Below, in pieces: positions 17,680 through 28,023 of a DNA stretch of 48,956 nt. The notes below the pieces were generated by a model, which saw only the letters and a program-made list of their open reading frames with translations, searched no databases and was not told the DNA's origin. Position 1 is the first letter of the stretch. Every line of letters begins with the position of its first letter. Both the position numbers and the translations under genes were made by a program. Location of the stretch: the NCBI RefSeq assembly GCF_003339685.1, contig NZ_QPKI01000030.1:1-48956 (forward strand), given 5' to 3'. Source of the DNA: Halomonas sp. DQ26W (lineage in GTDB: Bacteria > Pseudomonadota > Gammaproteobacteria > Pseudomonadales > Halomonadaceae).

Positions 17680-17761
17680 GGCGTCGAGGTCCTGCCAAAA
17701 GGAGTAGATGTATCGCGTCGCCGGGGGCTTGACCTGCATTCCCGAGACGGGCTTGATTCGT

Positions 17762-17767
17762 TATAAT
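17762..17767 (+). promoter_or_regulatory. Consensus -10 box upstream of cytochrome c4
   Basis: A perfect TATAAT at 17762-17767 reads towards the cytochrome c4 gene. No convincing -35 lies 16-18 bases upstream. Transcription would start near 17774, leaving a leader of about 165 bases with no open frame of note. Confidence 0.4.
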
Positions 17768-17941
17768 GCAGCGTCTTTTTCTCTGCGACCTGGGCGCGCT
17801 AGTGTACCACCGCGCTCTTGCCATCAGCGACCGGCGCAACCGGCGCTTCGACAGCAGGGCGAACCCGGCCTGGAATCTGCCAGGCCCGGTGGCGCTCAGG
17901 ATGCGTACTGGTAAACAACACAACGGCATAGTGAAACTGCG

Positions 17942-18562
17942 ATGAGAAAGTTACTGGCAAGCCTGGCACTGACCATGGGCGCCGTTGGCGCCGTCCACGC
18001 GGATCTTGAAGCGGATGCCGATGCGGCAGCCGGACGCGAACTGGCGCAGCCCTGCGCCGCCTGTCATGGAGAAAGCGGCATCAGCCCTTCCGGTGCCTTC
18101 CCGAACCTGGCCGGCCAGCAGATGAGCTACACGGCCAAACAGATCATGGATATCCGTGACGGCAAGCGGCTGGTCCCGGTGATGGTCGGCCAGGTGGACG
18201 ACTTCTCCGATCAGGACGCCTGGGACGTGGCCGCCTTTTATGCCGGACAGGATACCAACATCGGCCAGGCCAACCCCGACGAAGCGCTGATCGCCCGCGG
18301 TCAGGAACTCTACCGCGCCGGCGACATGGCCAAGGGCATCCCGTCATGCGCAGCCTGCCACGGCCCTGCGGGCGAGGGCATCCTGACTGCCATTTACCCG
18401 GGCCTCTCCGGCCAGTACGCGGAATATACCATTGCCACCCTGCAGGACTTCGCCTCAGGCGAGCGAGCCAACGACCCCGGTAACATGATGGGCGATATCG
18501 CCGCCAAGATGAGTGACGATGACATGGAAGCCGTTGCCAACTACATCCTCGGCCTGCACTGA
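17942..18562 (+). CDS. Diheme cytochrome c4
   Basis: A 206-residue periplasmic diheme cytochrome. The signal peptide is residues 1-20 (ending AVHA). Two class I cytochrome c domains each carry CAACH heme sites (Cys38/Cys41/His42 and Cys136/Cys139/His140). Methionine ligands are expected in the RLVPVMVG and NMMGD-type segments. Cytochrome c4 passes electrons from the bc1 complex to terminal oxidases. The ribosome-binding site is weak. It precedes dsbA, as in Pseudomonas, and depends on the heme pathway encoded 7 kb away. Confidence 0.93.
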   Translation: MRKLLASLALTMGAVGAVHADLEADADAAAGRELAQPCAACHGESGISPSGAFPNLAGQQMSYTAKQIMDIRDGKRLVPVMVGQVDDFSDQDAWDVAAFYAGQDTNIGQANPDEALIARGQELYRAGDMAKGIPSCAACHGPAGEGILTAIYPGLSGQYAEYTIATLQDFASGERANDPGNMMGDIAAKMSDDDMEAVANYILGLH

Positions 18563-18588
18563 TTTTGACGTCAGCATGGCCAGACTAA

Positions 18589-18639
18589 CCGTCCGAGACA
18601 GCGAAGGCGGCTCATGGCCGCCTTCGCTGTCTCGGACGG
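18589..18639. terminator. Perfect 23-bp hairpin between cytochrome c4 and dsbA
   Basis: Bases 18589-18611 and 18617-18639 are perfect inverted copies around a five-base loop (TCATG). The stem is mixed-sequence and GC-rich. There is no T-run on either side, so it may act as a processing or stability element or an attenuating structure and not as a classical terminator. Confidence 0.6.
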
Positions 18640-18742
18640 GTTCGGAACACTGGCCGCTCGCGAGGCTCCAAGTCACCAGCGCAACCTGCGCTGACCCACT
18701 ATTCGCCAGGCGAACACGGCACCTCCAAGGAGTGACAACGCA

Positions 18743-19393
18743 ATGCCCCAGTCTTTCCGTTTCATTCAGACAGCAGTGATGGCCCTGGCCGGTATCGGCC
18801 TCTCGACGCTGGCTTCGGCCGCCACCCTAGTGGAAGGCCAGCACTACGAGGTGCTACCGGAGCGCGTCGAGACTCGTGTCGCCGACGACCAGATCGAAGT
18901 CACTGAGGCGTTCTGGTACGGCTGCCCGCACTGCTACAACCTGCAGGGCTCCGTCAAGGCCTGGTACGAAACGCTCGACGACGACGTCAGCATCGTTCAT
19001 CTGCCGGCCACCATGGGCGGTGACTGGAACACCCATGCAGCGGTCTTTTATGCCGCCGAAGAGCTGGGTATTCGCGAAGAGGCGCATGCCGACATCTTCG
19101 ACGCTATTCACCAGAATGGCCTAAAAATGACCGATCCCGACAGCATTGCCACCTTCTTCAGTGACTACGGGGTCAGCGAGGACGAAGCCCGTCAGGCGCT
19201 GGACGCCTTCGCCGTCAAGTCCCAGGTCAACCAGGCCCATGCCCGCATGCGTGCCATGCGCCTGATGGGCGTTCCGGCGCTTATCGTGGATGGCCGCTTC
19301 TTGGTGACCCCCAGCAGCGCCGGCAGCCTGGACAACATGCCCCAGATCGCCGATGCCCTGGTCGAAAAGGTTCGTCAGGAACGCGACGAATAA
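18743..19393 (+). CDS. dsbA: Thiol:disulfide interchange protein DsbA
   Basis: A 216-residue periplasmic oxidoreductase that introduces disulfide bonds into exported proteins. A signal peptide (residues 1 to about 27) is followed by a thioredoxin fold with the active site Cys61-Pro-His-Cys64 in FWYGCPHCYNLQ. The cis-Pro loop is seen as GVPALIVDGRF. A CPHC active site is diagnostic of DsbA. A good AAGGAG site lies about nine bases before the ATG. Confidence 0.95.
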   Translation: MPQSFRFIQTAVMALAGIGLSTLASAATLVEGQHYEVLPERVETRVADDQIEVTEAFWYGCPHCYNLQGSVKAWYETLDDDVSIVHLPATMGGDWNTHAAVFYAAEELGIREEAHADIFDAIHQNGLKMTDPDSIATFFSDYGVSEDEARQALDAFAVKSQVNQAHARMRAMRLMGVPALIVDGRFLVTPSSAGSLDNMPQIADALVEKVRQERDE

Positions 19394-19408
19394 GCGGTAT
19401 CGAAAGCG

Positions 19409-20245
19409 ATGTCCCGGCTGGCCGACGCGAAGACACCGCCACTCGATGGCGGTCACCTGAAGCTCCTCACCTTCAATATGCAGGTGGGGATACAGACGTC
19501 GGCCTACCATCACTATCTGACCCGCAGCTGGCAGCACCTGCTGCCGCACCCCCAGCGCATGAACCGTCTCAACATGGTCAGCGAGGTACTGGGGCGCTTC
19601 GACATCGTGGGGCTGCAGGAAGTCGACGGTGGCAGCTTTCGCTCCAGCCATGTCAATCAGGTCGAGTACCTGGCCACCCATGGCGGCTTCCCCCATCACT
19701 ACCAACAACTGAATCGCAACCTGGGGCGCTTTGCCCAGCATAGCAACGGGCTGCTCTCGCGCCTTACTCCCACACAGGTCGAGGAGCATCGCCTTCCCGG
19801 CACGCTTCCCGGACGGGGCGCCATCCATGCTCGCTATGGGGACGGGCCGGATGCGCTCCACCTGTTTGTTGCCCACCTGGCCCTGAGCCATCGCGGCAGG
19901 GTTCGCCAGCTCGACTATCTCAGCGAGATCATCAAGCCGCTGCGTCATGTGGTGGTGATGGGTGATCTCAACTGCACCCCGGACCAGTTGCACAGCCATA
20001 CCCGCTTCTGTGCCTCGCTGTCGTTGCACACGGTGCGCCCGCTGCTCAGCTACCCGTCCTGGCAGCCTCGTCGTGCTCTGGATCACATTCTGATCTCCAA
20101 CTCGCTGGAGGCTCGAGACGTGCGCGTACTCGATCACCTCTTCTCCGACCACCTGCCAATCGCCGTCGATCTGGCGCTTCCTGCGGCCTGCCGGGATATT
20201 CTCAACGATCTTCTCAAGCACCATACCCGCTGGCACTCGGCCTGA
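19409..20245 (+). CDS. Endonuclease/exonuclease/phosphatase (EEP) family protein
   Basis: A 278-residue metal-dependent hydrolase of the EEP (DNase I-like) fold. The motifs are in order: LLTFNMQVG, GLQEVDGG (metal-binding Glu), VAHLALSHRGRVRQLDYL, VVMGDLNCTPD and LFSDHLPIAVDL (catalytic Asp-His). The substrate (DNA, phosphodiester or phospholipid) cannot be told from sequence. No signal peptide is visible. The gene follows dsbA by 15 bases; the same neighbour pair occurs in Pseudomonas, which suggests co-transcription but no obvious shared function. Confidence 0.85.
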   Translation: MSRLADAKTPPLDGGHLKLLTFNMQVGIQTSAYHHYLTRSWQHLLPHPQRMNRLNMVSEVLGRFDIVGLQEVDGGSFRSSHVNQVEYLATHGGFPHHYQQLNRNLGRFAQHSNGLLSRLTPTQVEEHRLPGTLPGRGAIHARYGDGPDALHLFVAHLALSHRGRVRQLDYLSEIIKPLRHVVVMGDLNCTPDQLHSHTRFCASLSLHTVRPLLSYPSWQPRRALDHILISNSLEARDVRVLDHLFSDHLPIAVDLALPAACRDILNDLLKHHTRWHSA

Positions 20246-20277
20246 GTCTGACGCCTATTGTTGAGACGCAGGGATGA

Positions 20278-20305
20278 CGCATCACGCCGAATCGGCGATG
20301 ATGCG
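20278..20305 (+). terminator. Hairpin between the EEP gene and the TRAP operon
   Basis: CGCATCA (20278-20284) pairs with TGATGCG (20299-20305), and CGCCG (20285-20289) with CGGCG (20293-20297), with one bulged base. The run after it is CCCC, not T, so termination would have to be weak or Rho-assisted. It separates the dsbA unit from the TRAP genes. Confidence 0.35.
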
Positions 20306-20337
20306 ACCCCTATCCGTTTCGACAACGAGAGACCCCC

Positions 20338-20886
20338 ATGCCAACCGCGACCCGTGATCCGGTCCTGCTCGCATGGCTCGACGGCTTTACCGAGGTCGTG
20401 GGCCGCTTTATCGCCTGGCTGGTCATCGCCATGATGCTGGTGCAGTTTGCCATCGTGGTGATGCGCTATGTGCTGGGCATTCATAGCGTCGTGATGCAGG
20501 AATCGGTCATGTATATGCACGCCATGGTCTTCATGCTGGGTGCCGCCTGGACCCTGCGCCACGATGGCCATGTGCGCGTCGACATCTTCTATCGCAAGCT
20601 GTCAGACCGTGGCCGCGCCTGGATCGACCTGCTGGGAACGCTTTTCCTGCTGTTCCCGGTGGTGCTCTTCATCGGCATCGGCAGCTACGGCTACGTCCGG
20701 AGCAGCTGGGCCATTCTCGAGCGCTCGCCGGACGCCGGCATACCCGGTGTCTATCTGCTCAAGTCGCTGATCCTGATGATGATGGCCCTGTTGCTGATCC
20801 AGGGCGTTGCCCAGGTGATCCGTCAGGTGCTGATACTGCGTGGCAAGGCGCCCGGCAATACTCCCGACCACGGGGAGGTGCTCTGA
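20338..20886 (+). CDS. TRAP transporter small permease (DctQ family)
   Basis: A 182-residue inner-membrane protein with four predicted helices, the small membrane subunit of a tripartite ATP-independent periplasmic transporter. The family feature WTLRHDGHVRVDIFY is present after the second helix. The following large subunit begins two bases after this stop. No gene for a periplasmic receptor (DctP) is adjacent: upstream is an EEP protein and downstream a divergent membrane-protein gene. The substrate is therefore unknown, probably an organic acid. Confidence 0.87.
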   Translation: MPTATRDPVLLAWLDGFTEVVGRFIAWLVIAMMLVQFAIVVMRYVLGIHSVVMQESVMYMHAMVFMLGAAWTLRHDGHVRVDIFYRKLSDRGRAWIDLLGTLFLLFPVVLFIGIGSYGYVRSSWAILERSPDAGIPGVYLLKSLILMMMALLLIQGVAQVIRQVLILRGKAPGNTPDHGEVL

Positions 20887-20887
20887 C

Positions 20888-22300
20888 GTGGAATTCCTGC
20901 TCGATTTCATGCCGCTGATTCTCTTTTTCACCGTCTGCCTGGTGCTGATGCTGGGCTATCCGGTGGCGCTGGCGCTGGCCGGTACCGCGCTGATGTTTGC
21001 CGGTCTCGGCATGCTGCTGCAGAAAATGGGGGTGCCGGTCCATTTCGAGTCGCGGATGCTGGGCGCCATGCCCAACCGACTCTACGGGATCATGACCAAT
21101 AGCACCCTGCTGGCGGTGCCACTGTTCGTATTGATGGGCGTGCTGCTGGAAAAGTCGCGGATCGCCGAAACGTTACTCGACGCCATGGCGCTGCTGTTCG
21201 GTACGCTTCGCGGGGGGCTGGGTATCTCGGTGATCCTGGTCGGCATGCTGATGGCCGCCTCCACCGGCATAGTCGGTGCCACTGTGGTCACCATGGGTCT
21301 GCTGTCGCTGCCCACCATGCTCAAGCGCGGCTATTCACCCTCCCTTGCGACCGGCACCATCTGTGCCACCGGTACCTTGGGGCAGATAATCCCTCCGTCC
21401 ATCGCCCTGGTGCTGCTGGGGGATGTACTCTCCAACGCCTATCAGCGGGCGCAGTTGGCCATGGGCGTGTGGAGCCCCAAGACGGTGTCGGTGGGCGACC
21501 TGTTCGTCGGCGCACTGATTCCCGGCCTGCTGCTGGTGGTGGCCTACATCATCTACTTGACCATTACGGCCTGGGTGAAACCCGAAACCGCCCCCGCCGC
21601 CGACCGTGAATCACTGATGGTGGAACTGGGACACCGCGGTAGCGTCTGGCCGCTGTTGATCAAGGGCTTGATCCCCCCGGTGCTGCTGATCGTCGCGGTG
21701 CTCGGCTCGATACTCGGCGGTTTCGCCACACCAACCGAAGCCTCGGCGGTCGGTGCCATGGGCGCCTTCCTGCTAGCCCTGGTCAACCGCCGCCTGAATC
21801 TGCCAATGCTGCGCGAAGTGGTGAAAACCACCGCCCAGGTGACCAGCATGGTCTTTCTGATCCTGATCGGTGCGGCACTCTTCTCGCTGGTGTTCCGCGC
21901 CTATGGCGGCGAAGAGCTGGTCACCGGTCTGTTCGAGGCGATGCCTGGCGGCGTGGTGGGAGCCACCCTGATCGTGATGCTGGTGATCTTCCTGCTGGGC
22001 TTCATTCTCGACTTCATCGAGATCACCTTCGTGGTGGTGCCGATCGTCGGGCCGGTACTGCTGATGATGGGGCTCGACCCGATCTGGCTCGGCATCATGA
22101 TCGCGGTGAACCTGCAAACCTCGTTCTTGACCCCGCCGTTCGGCTTCGCTCTGTTCTACCTGCGCGGGGTAACGCCACAGTCGGTGCCAACTTCGGCGAT
22201 CTACCGGGGCGTGATTCCTTTCATCCTGATCCAGTTGGGCATGCTGGTGGCGCTGGCCCTGTTCCCGGGCCTGGCAACCTGGCTGCCTTCGGTACTGTAA
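20888..22300 (+). CDS. TRAP transporter large permease (DctM family)
   Basis: A 470-residue polytopic membrane protein, the sodium- or proton-coupled transport subunit. I use GTG 20888 with GGGGAGG about nine bases ahead; the open frame begins 16 codons earlier inside dctQ. Landmarks are NSTLLAVPLFVLMGVLLEKS, GTLGQIIPPSIALVLLGD and the C-terminal TPPFGFALFYLRGV. The last motif and the length place it with the longer 'mannitol/chloroaromatic-type' DctM proteins, which differ from TeaC in this window. It lacks a linked receptor gene. Confidence 0.87.
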   Translation: MEFLLDFMPLILFFTVCLVLMLGYPVALALAGTALMFAGLGMLLQKMGVPVHFESRMLGAMPNRLYGIMTNSTLLAVPLFVLMGVLLEKSRIAETLLDAMALLFGTLRGGLGISVILVGMLMAASTGIVGATVVTMGLLSLPTMLKRGYSPSLATGTICATGTLGQIIPPSIALVLLGDVLSNAYQRAQLAMGVWSPKTVSVGDLFVGALIPGLLLVVAYIIYLTITAWVKPETAPAADRESLMVELGHRGSVWPLLIKGLIPPVLLIVAVLGSILGGFATPTEASAVGAMGAFLLALVNRRLNLPMLREVVKTTAQVTSMVFLILIGAALFSLVFRAYGGEELVTGLFEAMPGGVVGATLIVMLVIFLLGFILDFIEITFVVVPIVGPVLLMMGLDPIWLGIMIAVNLQTSFLTPPFGFALFYLRGVTPQSVPTSAIYRGVIPFILIQLGMLVALALFPGLATWLPSVL

Positions 22301-22321
22301 TTCGCCTGCGGCTGACTGGCC

Positions 22322-22396
22322 TGGGATTCATTGACCGGGGATTCATTGACCGGGGATTCATTGACCGGGGGTTTATTGACCGGGGGTTTATTGACA
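22322..22396. repeat. Five-copy 15-bp tandem repeat at the yqaA-like stop codon
   Basis: Units run 22322-22336, 22337-22351, 22352-22366, 22367-22381 and 22382-22396. Units 2 and 3 are GGGGATTCATTGACC; units 4 and 5 are GGGGGTTTATTGAC plus C or A. The last unit overlaps the final Gln and TAA of the minus-strand membrane-protein gene, and every other unit repeats CAA followed by a stop in that same frame. Array length can change without altering the protein. Confidence 0.92.
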
Positions 22397-22819
22397 TAGA
22401 GGAGCCAGCCAGGCCTGCGCCAGGTAAAGCACCACGGCATAGCGGGTTCCCTTGGCCAGGGTAATCAGCAGGATGGCCCGCCACCATGGCAGCTTGAAGA
22501 CGCCAGCCAGCACGGTGAGCGGGTCGCCGATCACCGGCGCCCACGAGATCAGCAGGCTCCATTCGCCGAAGCGGTGATACCAGCGCTCGGCCCGGGCCAG
22601 GCCCTGCGGCGACGCCGGAAACCAGCGTCGGTCCTGGAAGCGACGCGCATAGCGTCCCATCCAGACGTTGATCAAGCTGCCCAGGGTATTGCCGGATGTG
22701 GCCACCAGCCACAACATCATGACCGGCTCGCCCAGGCACCAGAGCCGGGCCAGCCACACCTCGGAGCCACCCGGCAGCAAGGTGGCACTGACCAGCGCCA
22801 CCACGAACAGACTCAACAT
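22388..22819 (-). CDS. YqaA-like (DedA/SNARE-associated type) membrane protein
   Basis: A 143-residue membrane protein with about four hydrophobic segments, opening [20 protein letters not shown], typical of the YqaA branch of the DedA-related family. Other landmarks are [18 protein letters not shown] and [22 protein letters not shown]. DedA-type proteins are linked to lipid flipping and membrane-potential maintenance; a role for YqaA is not established. Only 45 bases separate its start from thiD, so the divergent promoters must overlap or lie in coding DNA. The stop lies within a 15-bp tandem repeat. Confidence 0.83.
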   Translation of the reverse strand: MLSLFVVALVSATLLPGGSEVWLARLWCLGEPVMMLWLVATSGNTLGSLINVWMGRYARRFQDRRWFPASPQGLARAERWYHRFGEWSLLISWAPVIGDPLTVLAGVFKLPWWRAILLITLAKGTRYAVVLYLAQAWLAPLCQ

Positions 22820-22864
22820 GGCGCCCCCTGACTACTCCAGACCCGCTTGCGAGACGATGACGTC

Positions 22865-23677
22865 ATGACCTCAAACCGCTCCATTCCCAATGTGTTGACC
22901 ATTGCCGGCTCCGATCCCAGCGGCGGCGCCGGGATCCAGGCCGACCTCAAGACCTTCTCCGCGCTGGGCGCCTATGGTACCAGCGTCGTCACCGCCCTGA
23001 CCGCCCAGAACACCCGCGGTGTGCGCGGCGTGCACCCGGTGCCGGAGGACTTCATCCGCCTTCAGCTCGACACCCTGCTCGATGATGTCGCCCTCGATGC
23101 CGTCAAGATCGGCATGGTCGCCTCCCGCGAGGTGGCCGAGACCCTCCGCCATGCGCTGGAGGCCAGGCGGCCCCGCTGGATCGTGCTCGATCCGGTGATG
23201 GTCGCCAAGAGCGGCGATATCCTGGTCGATGATGTGGGCATTGCCGCTGTACGCGAGGTGCTGGTACCGCTGGCCGACCTGATCACCCCAAACCTGCCGG
23301 AAGCCGCGGTACTGCTGGGCTGTGATGCGCCCATGACTCGCGCTGACATGGAAGCCATGGCCCCGCGCCTGTCTGCCCTGGGCGCAGGTGCCGTGTTGCT
23401 CAAGGGTGGGCACCTGAACGGCGAAAGCTGCCCCGATCTGTTGATAACGGCGAGCGAGATACAGTGGCTGGAAGGCACGCGTATCGCGACCTCGAACCTG
23501 CACGGCACCGGCTGCTCGCTCTCATCGGCCATCGCGGCTCGCCTTGCTCTAGGTGACCCGCTGCCCGAAGCAGTGGCCAGCGCCAAGCAGTGGCTGGAAA
23601 CGGCGCTGGCGGAAAGCCGTCGGCTTGATGTAGGTCATGGCCATGGCCCGGTACACCACTTTCACCGCTGGTGGTAA
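22865..23677 (+). CDS. thiD: Hydroxymethylpyrimidine/phosphomethylpyrimidine kinase
   Basis: A 270-residue ribokinase-fold kinase that phosphorylates hydroxymethylpyrimidine phosphate to the diphosphate used by ThiE in thiamine synthesis. It has the N-terminal [20 protein letters not shown] signature, [10 protein letters not shown] and the C-terminal [15 protein letters not shown] anion-hole motif with the catalytic Cys region. I start at ATG 22865; an in-frame TTG six codons upstream is less likely. It lies apart from thiS and thiG, found about 16 kb downstream. Confidence 0.94.
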   Translation: MTSNRSIPNVLTIAGSDPSGGAGIQADLKTFSALGAYGTSVVTALTAQNTRGVRGVHPVPEDFIRLQLDTLLDDVALDAVKIGMVASREVAETLRHALEARRPRWIVLDPVMVAKSGDILVDDVGIAAVREVLVPLADLITPNLPEAAVLLGCDAPMTRADMEAMAPRLSALGAGAVLLKGGHLNGESCPDLLITASEIQWLEGTRIATSNLHGTGCSLSSAIAARLALGDPLPEAVASAKQWLETALAESRRLDVGHGHGPVHHFHRWW

Positions 23678-23759
23678 CAAACACGCCTTGCAGGCTTGCC
23701 GGCTCCCACCCATGCTGATACCTGTCCCCGTCAGGCCCATCTTCACGGAGAGATACATC

Positions 23760-24605
23760 ATGACCCAGACGCTGCTGTTTGCCTGTGATCTCTCGGAAGA
23801 GAATCGCGCCGCCTACGCACGAGCCATTCGTCTGGCCAATGATGGTGGTGCGCGTCTCGATGTCATTCATGTGCTGGACCCCTACCTGCCGCGGCGGGTC
23901 CTCCATGATCTTGAGGAGGCAGTGGTGGCCGACATGCAGGCCATGCTGACCGATATCCGCGAGGACTACGCCCTGCCTGAGCCGCGCACGCTGCTGCAGA
24001 CAGTAGCCGGCGCCACCTATGCCGAGATCATCCGCGAAGCCCACGATCGTGAAGTGGACATGATCGTACTCGGCTCCCACCGCAAGCGCGGCCAGCCCGA
24101 CCTGGTCGCCGGCACCACCCTGGCACGAGTGCTGCGCAGTGCCCCATGCCCGGTGCTCTCGGTCAGCCAGCCGGCCAACCGCGACTGGGAGGACATCCTC
24201 GTCCCGGTGGATTTTTCGCTGGGCAGCCGCCATATACTTCGCGAGACGCTCAAACGCTTTCCCGAGGCACGACTGACGCTGCTGCATGCCTGGGACATCC
24301 CCGGCGAGCGGGAGCTGGGCTCGGACAAGGAGTATGCCCGCTGGCGTGACCGAGAGGTGGAGCGCCTGCGCTGCCAGCTGGAGCGTGAAACCGAAGAGCT
24401 GATGAACGAGCTCGACAGCGTGCCGGACCTGGAGTTGGTGCTGGAGCAGGGCGACCCCCTGGAGGTGCTGCTGACCCGGCTGCGCCGCCAGCCGCCGGAC
24501 CTGCTGGCGCTGAGCAGCCGTGGCCAACTCGGCCGCCACAGCCATATCACCGAGGCGCTGCTCTCCGAGCCGCATTGCGACATCATGTTGTGCCGTGCCT
24601 GGTAA
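23760..24605 (+). CDS. Tandem-domain universal stress protein (UspE-like)
   Basis: A 281-residue cytosolic protein with two UspA folds (about residues 1-140 and 145-281). The first ends with IVLGSHRKRGQPDLVAGTTLARVLRSAPCPVLSV and the second with LLALSSRGQLGRHSHITEALL. Glycine spacing in both nucleotide loops departs from the strict ATP-binding pattern, so it may be of the non-ATP type. The ATG at 23760 follows a GGAGAG site; the frame is open 41 codons further upstream over the thiD end and is ignored. It likely responds to stress or energy state. Confidence 0.85.
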   Translation: MTQTLLFACDLSEENRAAYARAIRLANDGGARLDVIHVLDPYLPRRVLHDLEEAVVADMQAMLTDIREDYALPEPRTLLQTVAGATYAEIIREAHDREVDMIVLGSHRKRGQPDLVAGTTLARVLRSAPCPVLSVSQPANRDWEDILVPVDFSLGSRHILRETLKRFPEARLTLLHAWDIPGERELGSDKEYARWRDREVERLRCQLERETEELMNELDSVPDLELVLEQGDPLEVLLTRLRRQPPDLLALSSRGQLGRHSHITEALLSEPHCDIMLCRAW

Positions 24606-24677
24606 AGCCTCTTCGTTCTTCTTTGCGGGTGCGTGCTACCCTTCCGGCTGATCCACAGCCAGAGGGAAGCTTGCCGG

Positions 24678-25115
24678 ATGAAAGCCCTGATACAGCGTGT
24701 ACGGCGCGCCAGCGTAGTGGTCGACCAGCGGACCGTGGGGGCCATCGATCGAGGCCTGCTGGCCCTGGTCGGCGTGGAGAAGGGGGACGACGAGGCCGCT
24801 GCCGACAAGCTGTTGCACAAGCTGCTGCATTACCGGGTCTTCGCCGACGAGGCCGACAAGATGAACCTCGACCTGCAGCAGGTCGACGGTGGGCTACTGC
24901 TGGTCTCCCAGTTCACCCTGGCCGCCGATACCCGCAAGGGGCTGCGCCCCAGCTTCTCCAGCGCCGCGCCGCCGGCCGAGGGCGAGCGGCTGTTCCACTA
25001 CCTGCTCGAACGCGCCCAGGCGGCCTGGCCGAAGGTCGCCTGCGGTGAGTTCGCCGCCAACATGCAGGTCGAGCTGATCAACGATGGGCCGGTGACGTTT
25101 TTGCTGGAGAGCTGA
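24678..25115 (+). CDS. dtd: D-aminoacyl-tRNA deacylase
   Basis: A 145-residue enzyme that removes D-amino acids (and glycine) mischarged on tRNA. It matches E. coli Dtd in length and has both active-site motifs: Ser77-Gln-Phe-Thr80 (in [13 protein letters not shown]) and the Gly-Pro pair in [11 protein letters not shown] (137-140). The ATG at 24678 gives the canonical [13 protein letters not shown] opening; 15 upstream codons in frame are ignored. It converges with yheS across a structured 182-base gap. Confidence 0.95.
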   Translation: MKALIQRVRRASVVVDQRTVGAIDRGLLALVGVEKGDDEAAADKLLHKLLHYRVFADEADKMNLDLQQVDGGLLLVSQFTLAADTRKGLRPSFSSAAPPAEGERLFHYLLERAQAAWPKVACGEFAANMQVELINDGPVTFLLES

Positions 25116-25119
25116 AGCA

Positions 25120-25230
25120 GCGCCGCCGAAACGAGCGGCGCCGGGGGCAGACCGAAGAGGAGGTCATTTGCCATGGATGGCAAATGTAGCGCCCATGGAT
25201 GGGTTCACAGCGCCTCCTCTTCGGCCTGAC
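25120..25230. terminator. Nested hairpin element between dtd and yheS
   Basis: A simple hairpin (GCGCCGC 25120-25126 with GCGGCGC 25135-25141) is followed by a composite one. Outer arms 25146-25163 and 25213-25230 pair at 16 of 18 positions, including a perfect CCGAAGAGGAGG/CCTCCTCTTCGG core. Inside sit two small stems of the same pattern: ATTTGCCAT-GG-ATGGCAAAT (25166-25185) and CCCAT-GG-ATGGG (25192-25203). It may end transcription from both convergent genes; the branched, repeated ATGGATGG design looks like a dispersed repeat. Confidence 0.6.
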
Positions 25231-25297
25231 GCCGGATCAGCCGCGGGCCACACAGACTCGGCTCGCTCTGCTGACGGTCGGTGACATAGCCGGTCAG

Positions 25298-27262
<1,965 letters not shown>

Positions 27263-27274
27263 GCAGACTCCAAT

Positions 27275-27422
27275 TAGGGAAACACTGAACAAATGACTGT
27301 GCGAGCGAATCGCTTCGTTGCGCGGTGCGCGGAATCCTCACATATACCCCATATGCTCCGGTTCCTGTGCTCCGTGCGCCTTGCGCTTCATCTCGCTCGT
27401 CGATTTGTTCAGCATTTCCTTA
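27275..27422. repeat. Second MITE-like palindrome with about 20-bp terminal inverted repeats
   Basis: The left end (27275-27294) and right end (27403-27422) are inverted copies at 17 of 20 positions, sharing the core CTGAACAAAT. The interior also folds back around ATATACCCCATAT (near 27342), with GGAATCCTCACATAT opposing ATATGCTCCGGTTCC at 10 of 15. It carries no gene. Size and layout match the element at 3306-3448, though the sequence differs. It fills most of the gap upstream of yheS and may influence its promoter. Confidence 0.55.
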
Positions 27423-27474
27423 GCAGATAACGATGCTGCCGCCCGTCGGCGGCAATCCCGCACAGAAGGCGGTA

Positions 27475-28023
27475 ATGGCAAGTGGCGACAGCCTGATCAT
27501 GAGTGACGATTCTACCCGATTGGAGACGGCTCTGCGGCGCCGACTGGCCGCGGATTCGCTATGGGATTTCGCCCTGGCACTCTATGCACGTCCCGGCGTG
27601 GAGGCCGCCTGCCTTACGCTGCAGGATGACGCCGGCGTGGACGTCTGCGAGCTGCTGTGGCACTGCTGGCTCCACCACCATGGCCTGGTGCTGTGCGCTG
27701 AGCCCGCAGGACTCGCGGCGATTCGCCAGTGGCAGGGCGAGGTCACGTCAGTGATGAGAGCCCTGCGCCGGCAACTGAAAGTCCAGGCGGCTAAAAACCC
27801 CGGCGTGGCCAAGGTGCGTCGTCAACTGCAGCGCACCGAGCTTGCCGCCGAGCGGGAAACCCTCGCTCGCCTGCAGGCCCTGGCAGAAAGCGGTGATGGT
27901 ATCGTCCGGGATTCGAGTTCTCGCTCAAAACTGGCATTTTCTCTTGCATCACGCTGGCAATTGCAGAAAAAAGCACAACTTTTAGCGCTTCAAACCATTG
28001 AATGCCAGCTTGACCCCCCCTAG
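27475..28023 (+). CDS. TIGR02444/DUF2390 family protein
   Basis: A 182-residue cytosolic protein with the family opening SLWDFALALYARPGVEAACLTLQD followed by CELLWHCWLHHHG, then a helical Arg/Leu-rich half. The function is unknown. Two starts are plausible: ATG 27475 (AAGGCGG five bases ahead) and ATG 27499 (no obvious ribosome-binding site, but closer to the conserved part). It is next to yheS in divergent orientation and 103 bases ahead of teaA in the same orientation. Confidence 0.7.
   Translation: MASGDSLIMSDDSTRLETALRRRLAADSLWDFALALYARPGVEAACLTLQDDAGVDVCELLWHCWLHHHGLVLCAEPAGLAAIRQWQGEVTSVMRALRRQLKVQAAKNPGVAKVRRQLQRTELAAERETLARLQALAESGDGIVRDSSSRSKLAFSLASRWQLQKKAQLLALQTIECQLDPP

Noticed and set aside
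22322..22396. CRISPR array
   Set aside because: Units of 15 bases are contiguous with no spacers, and no cas genes are present.
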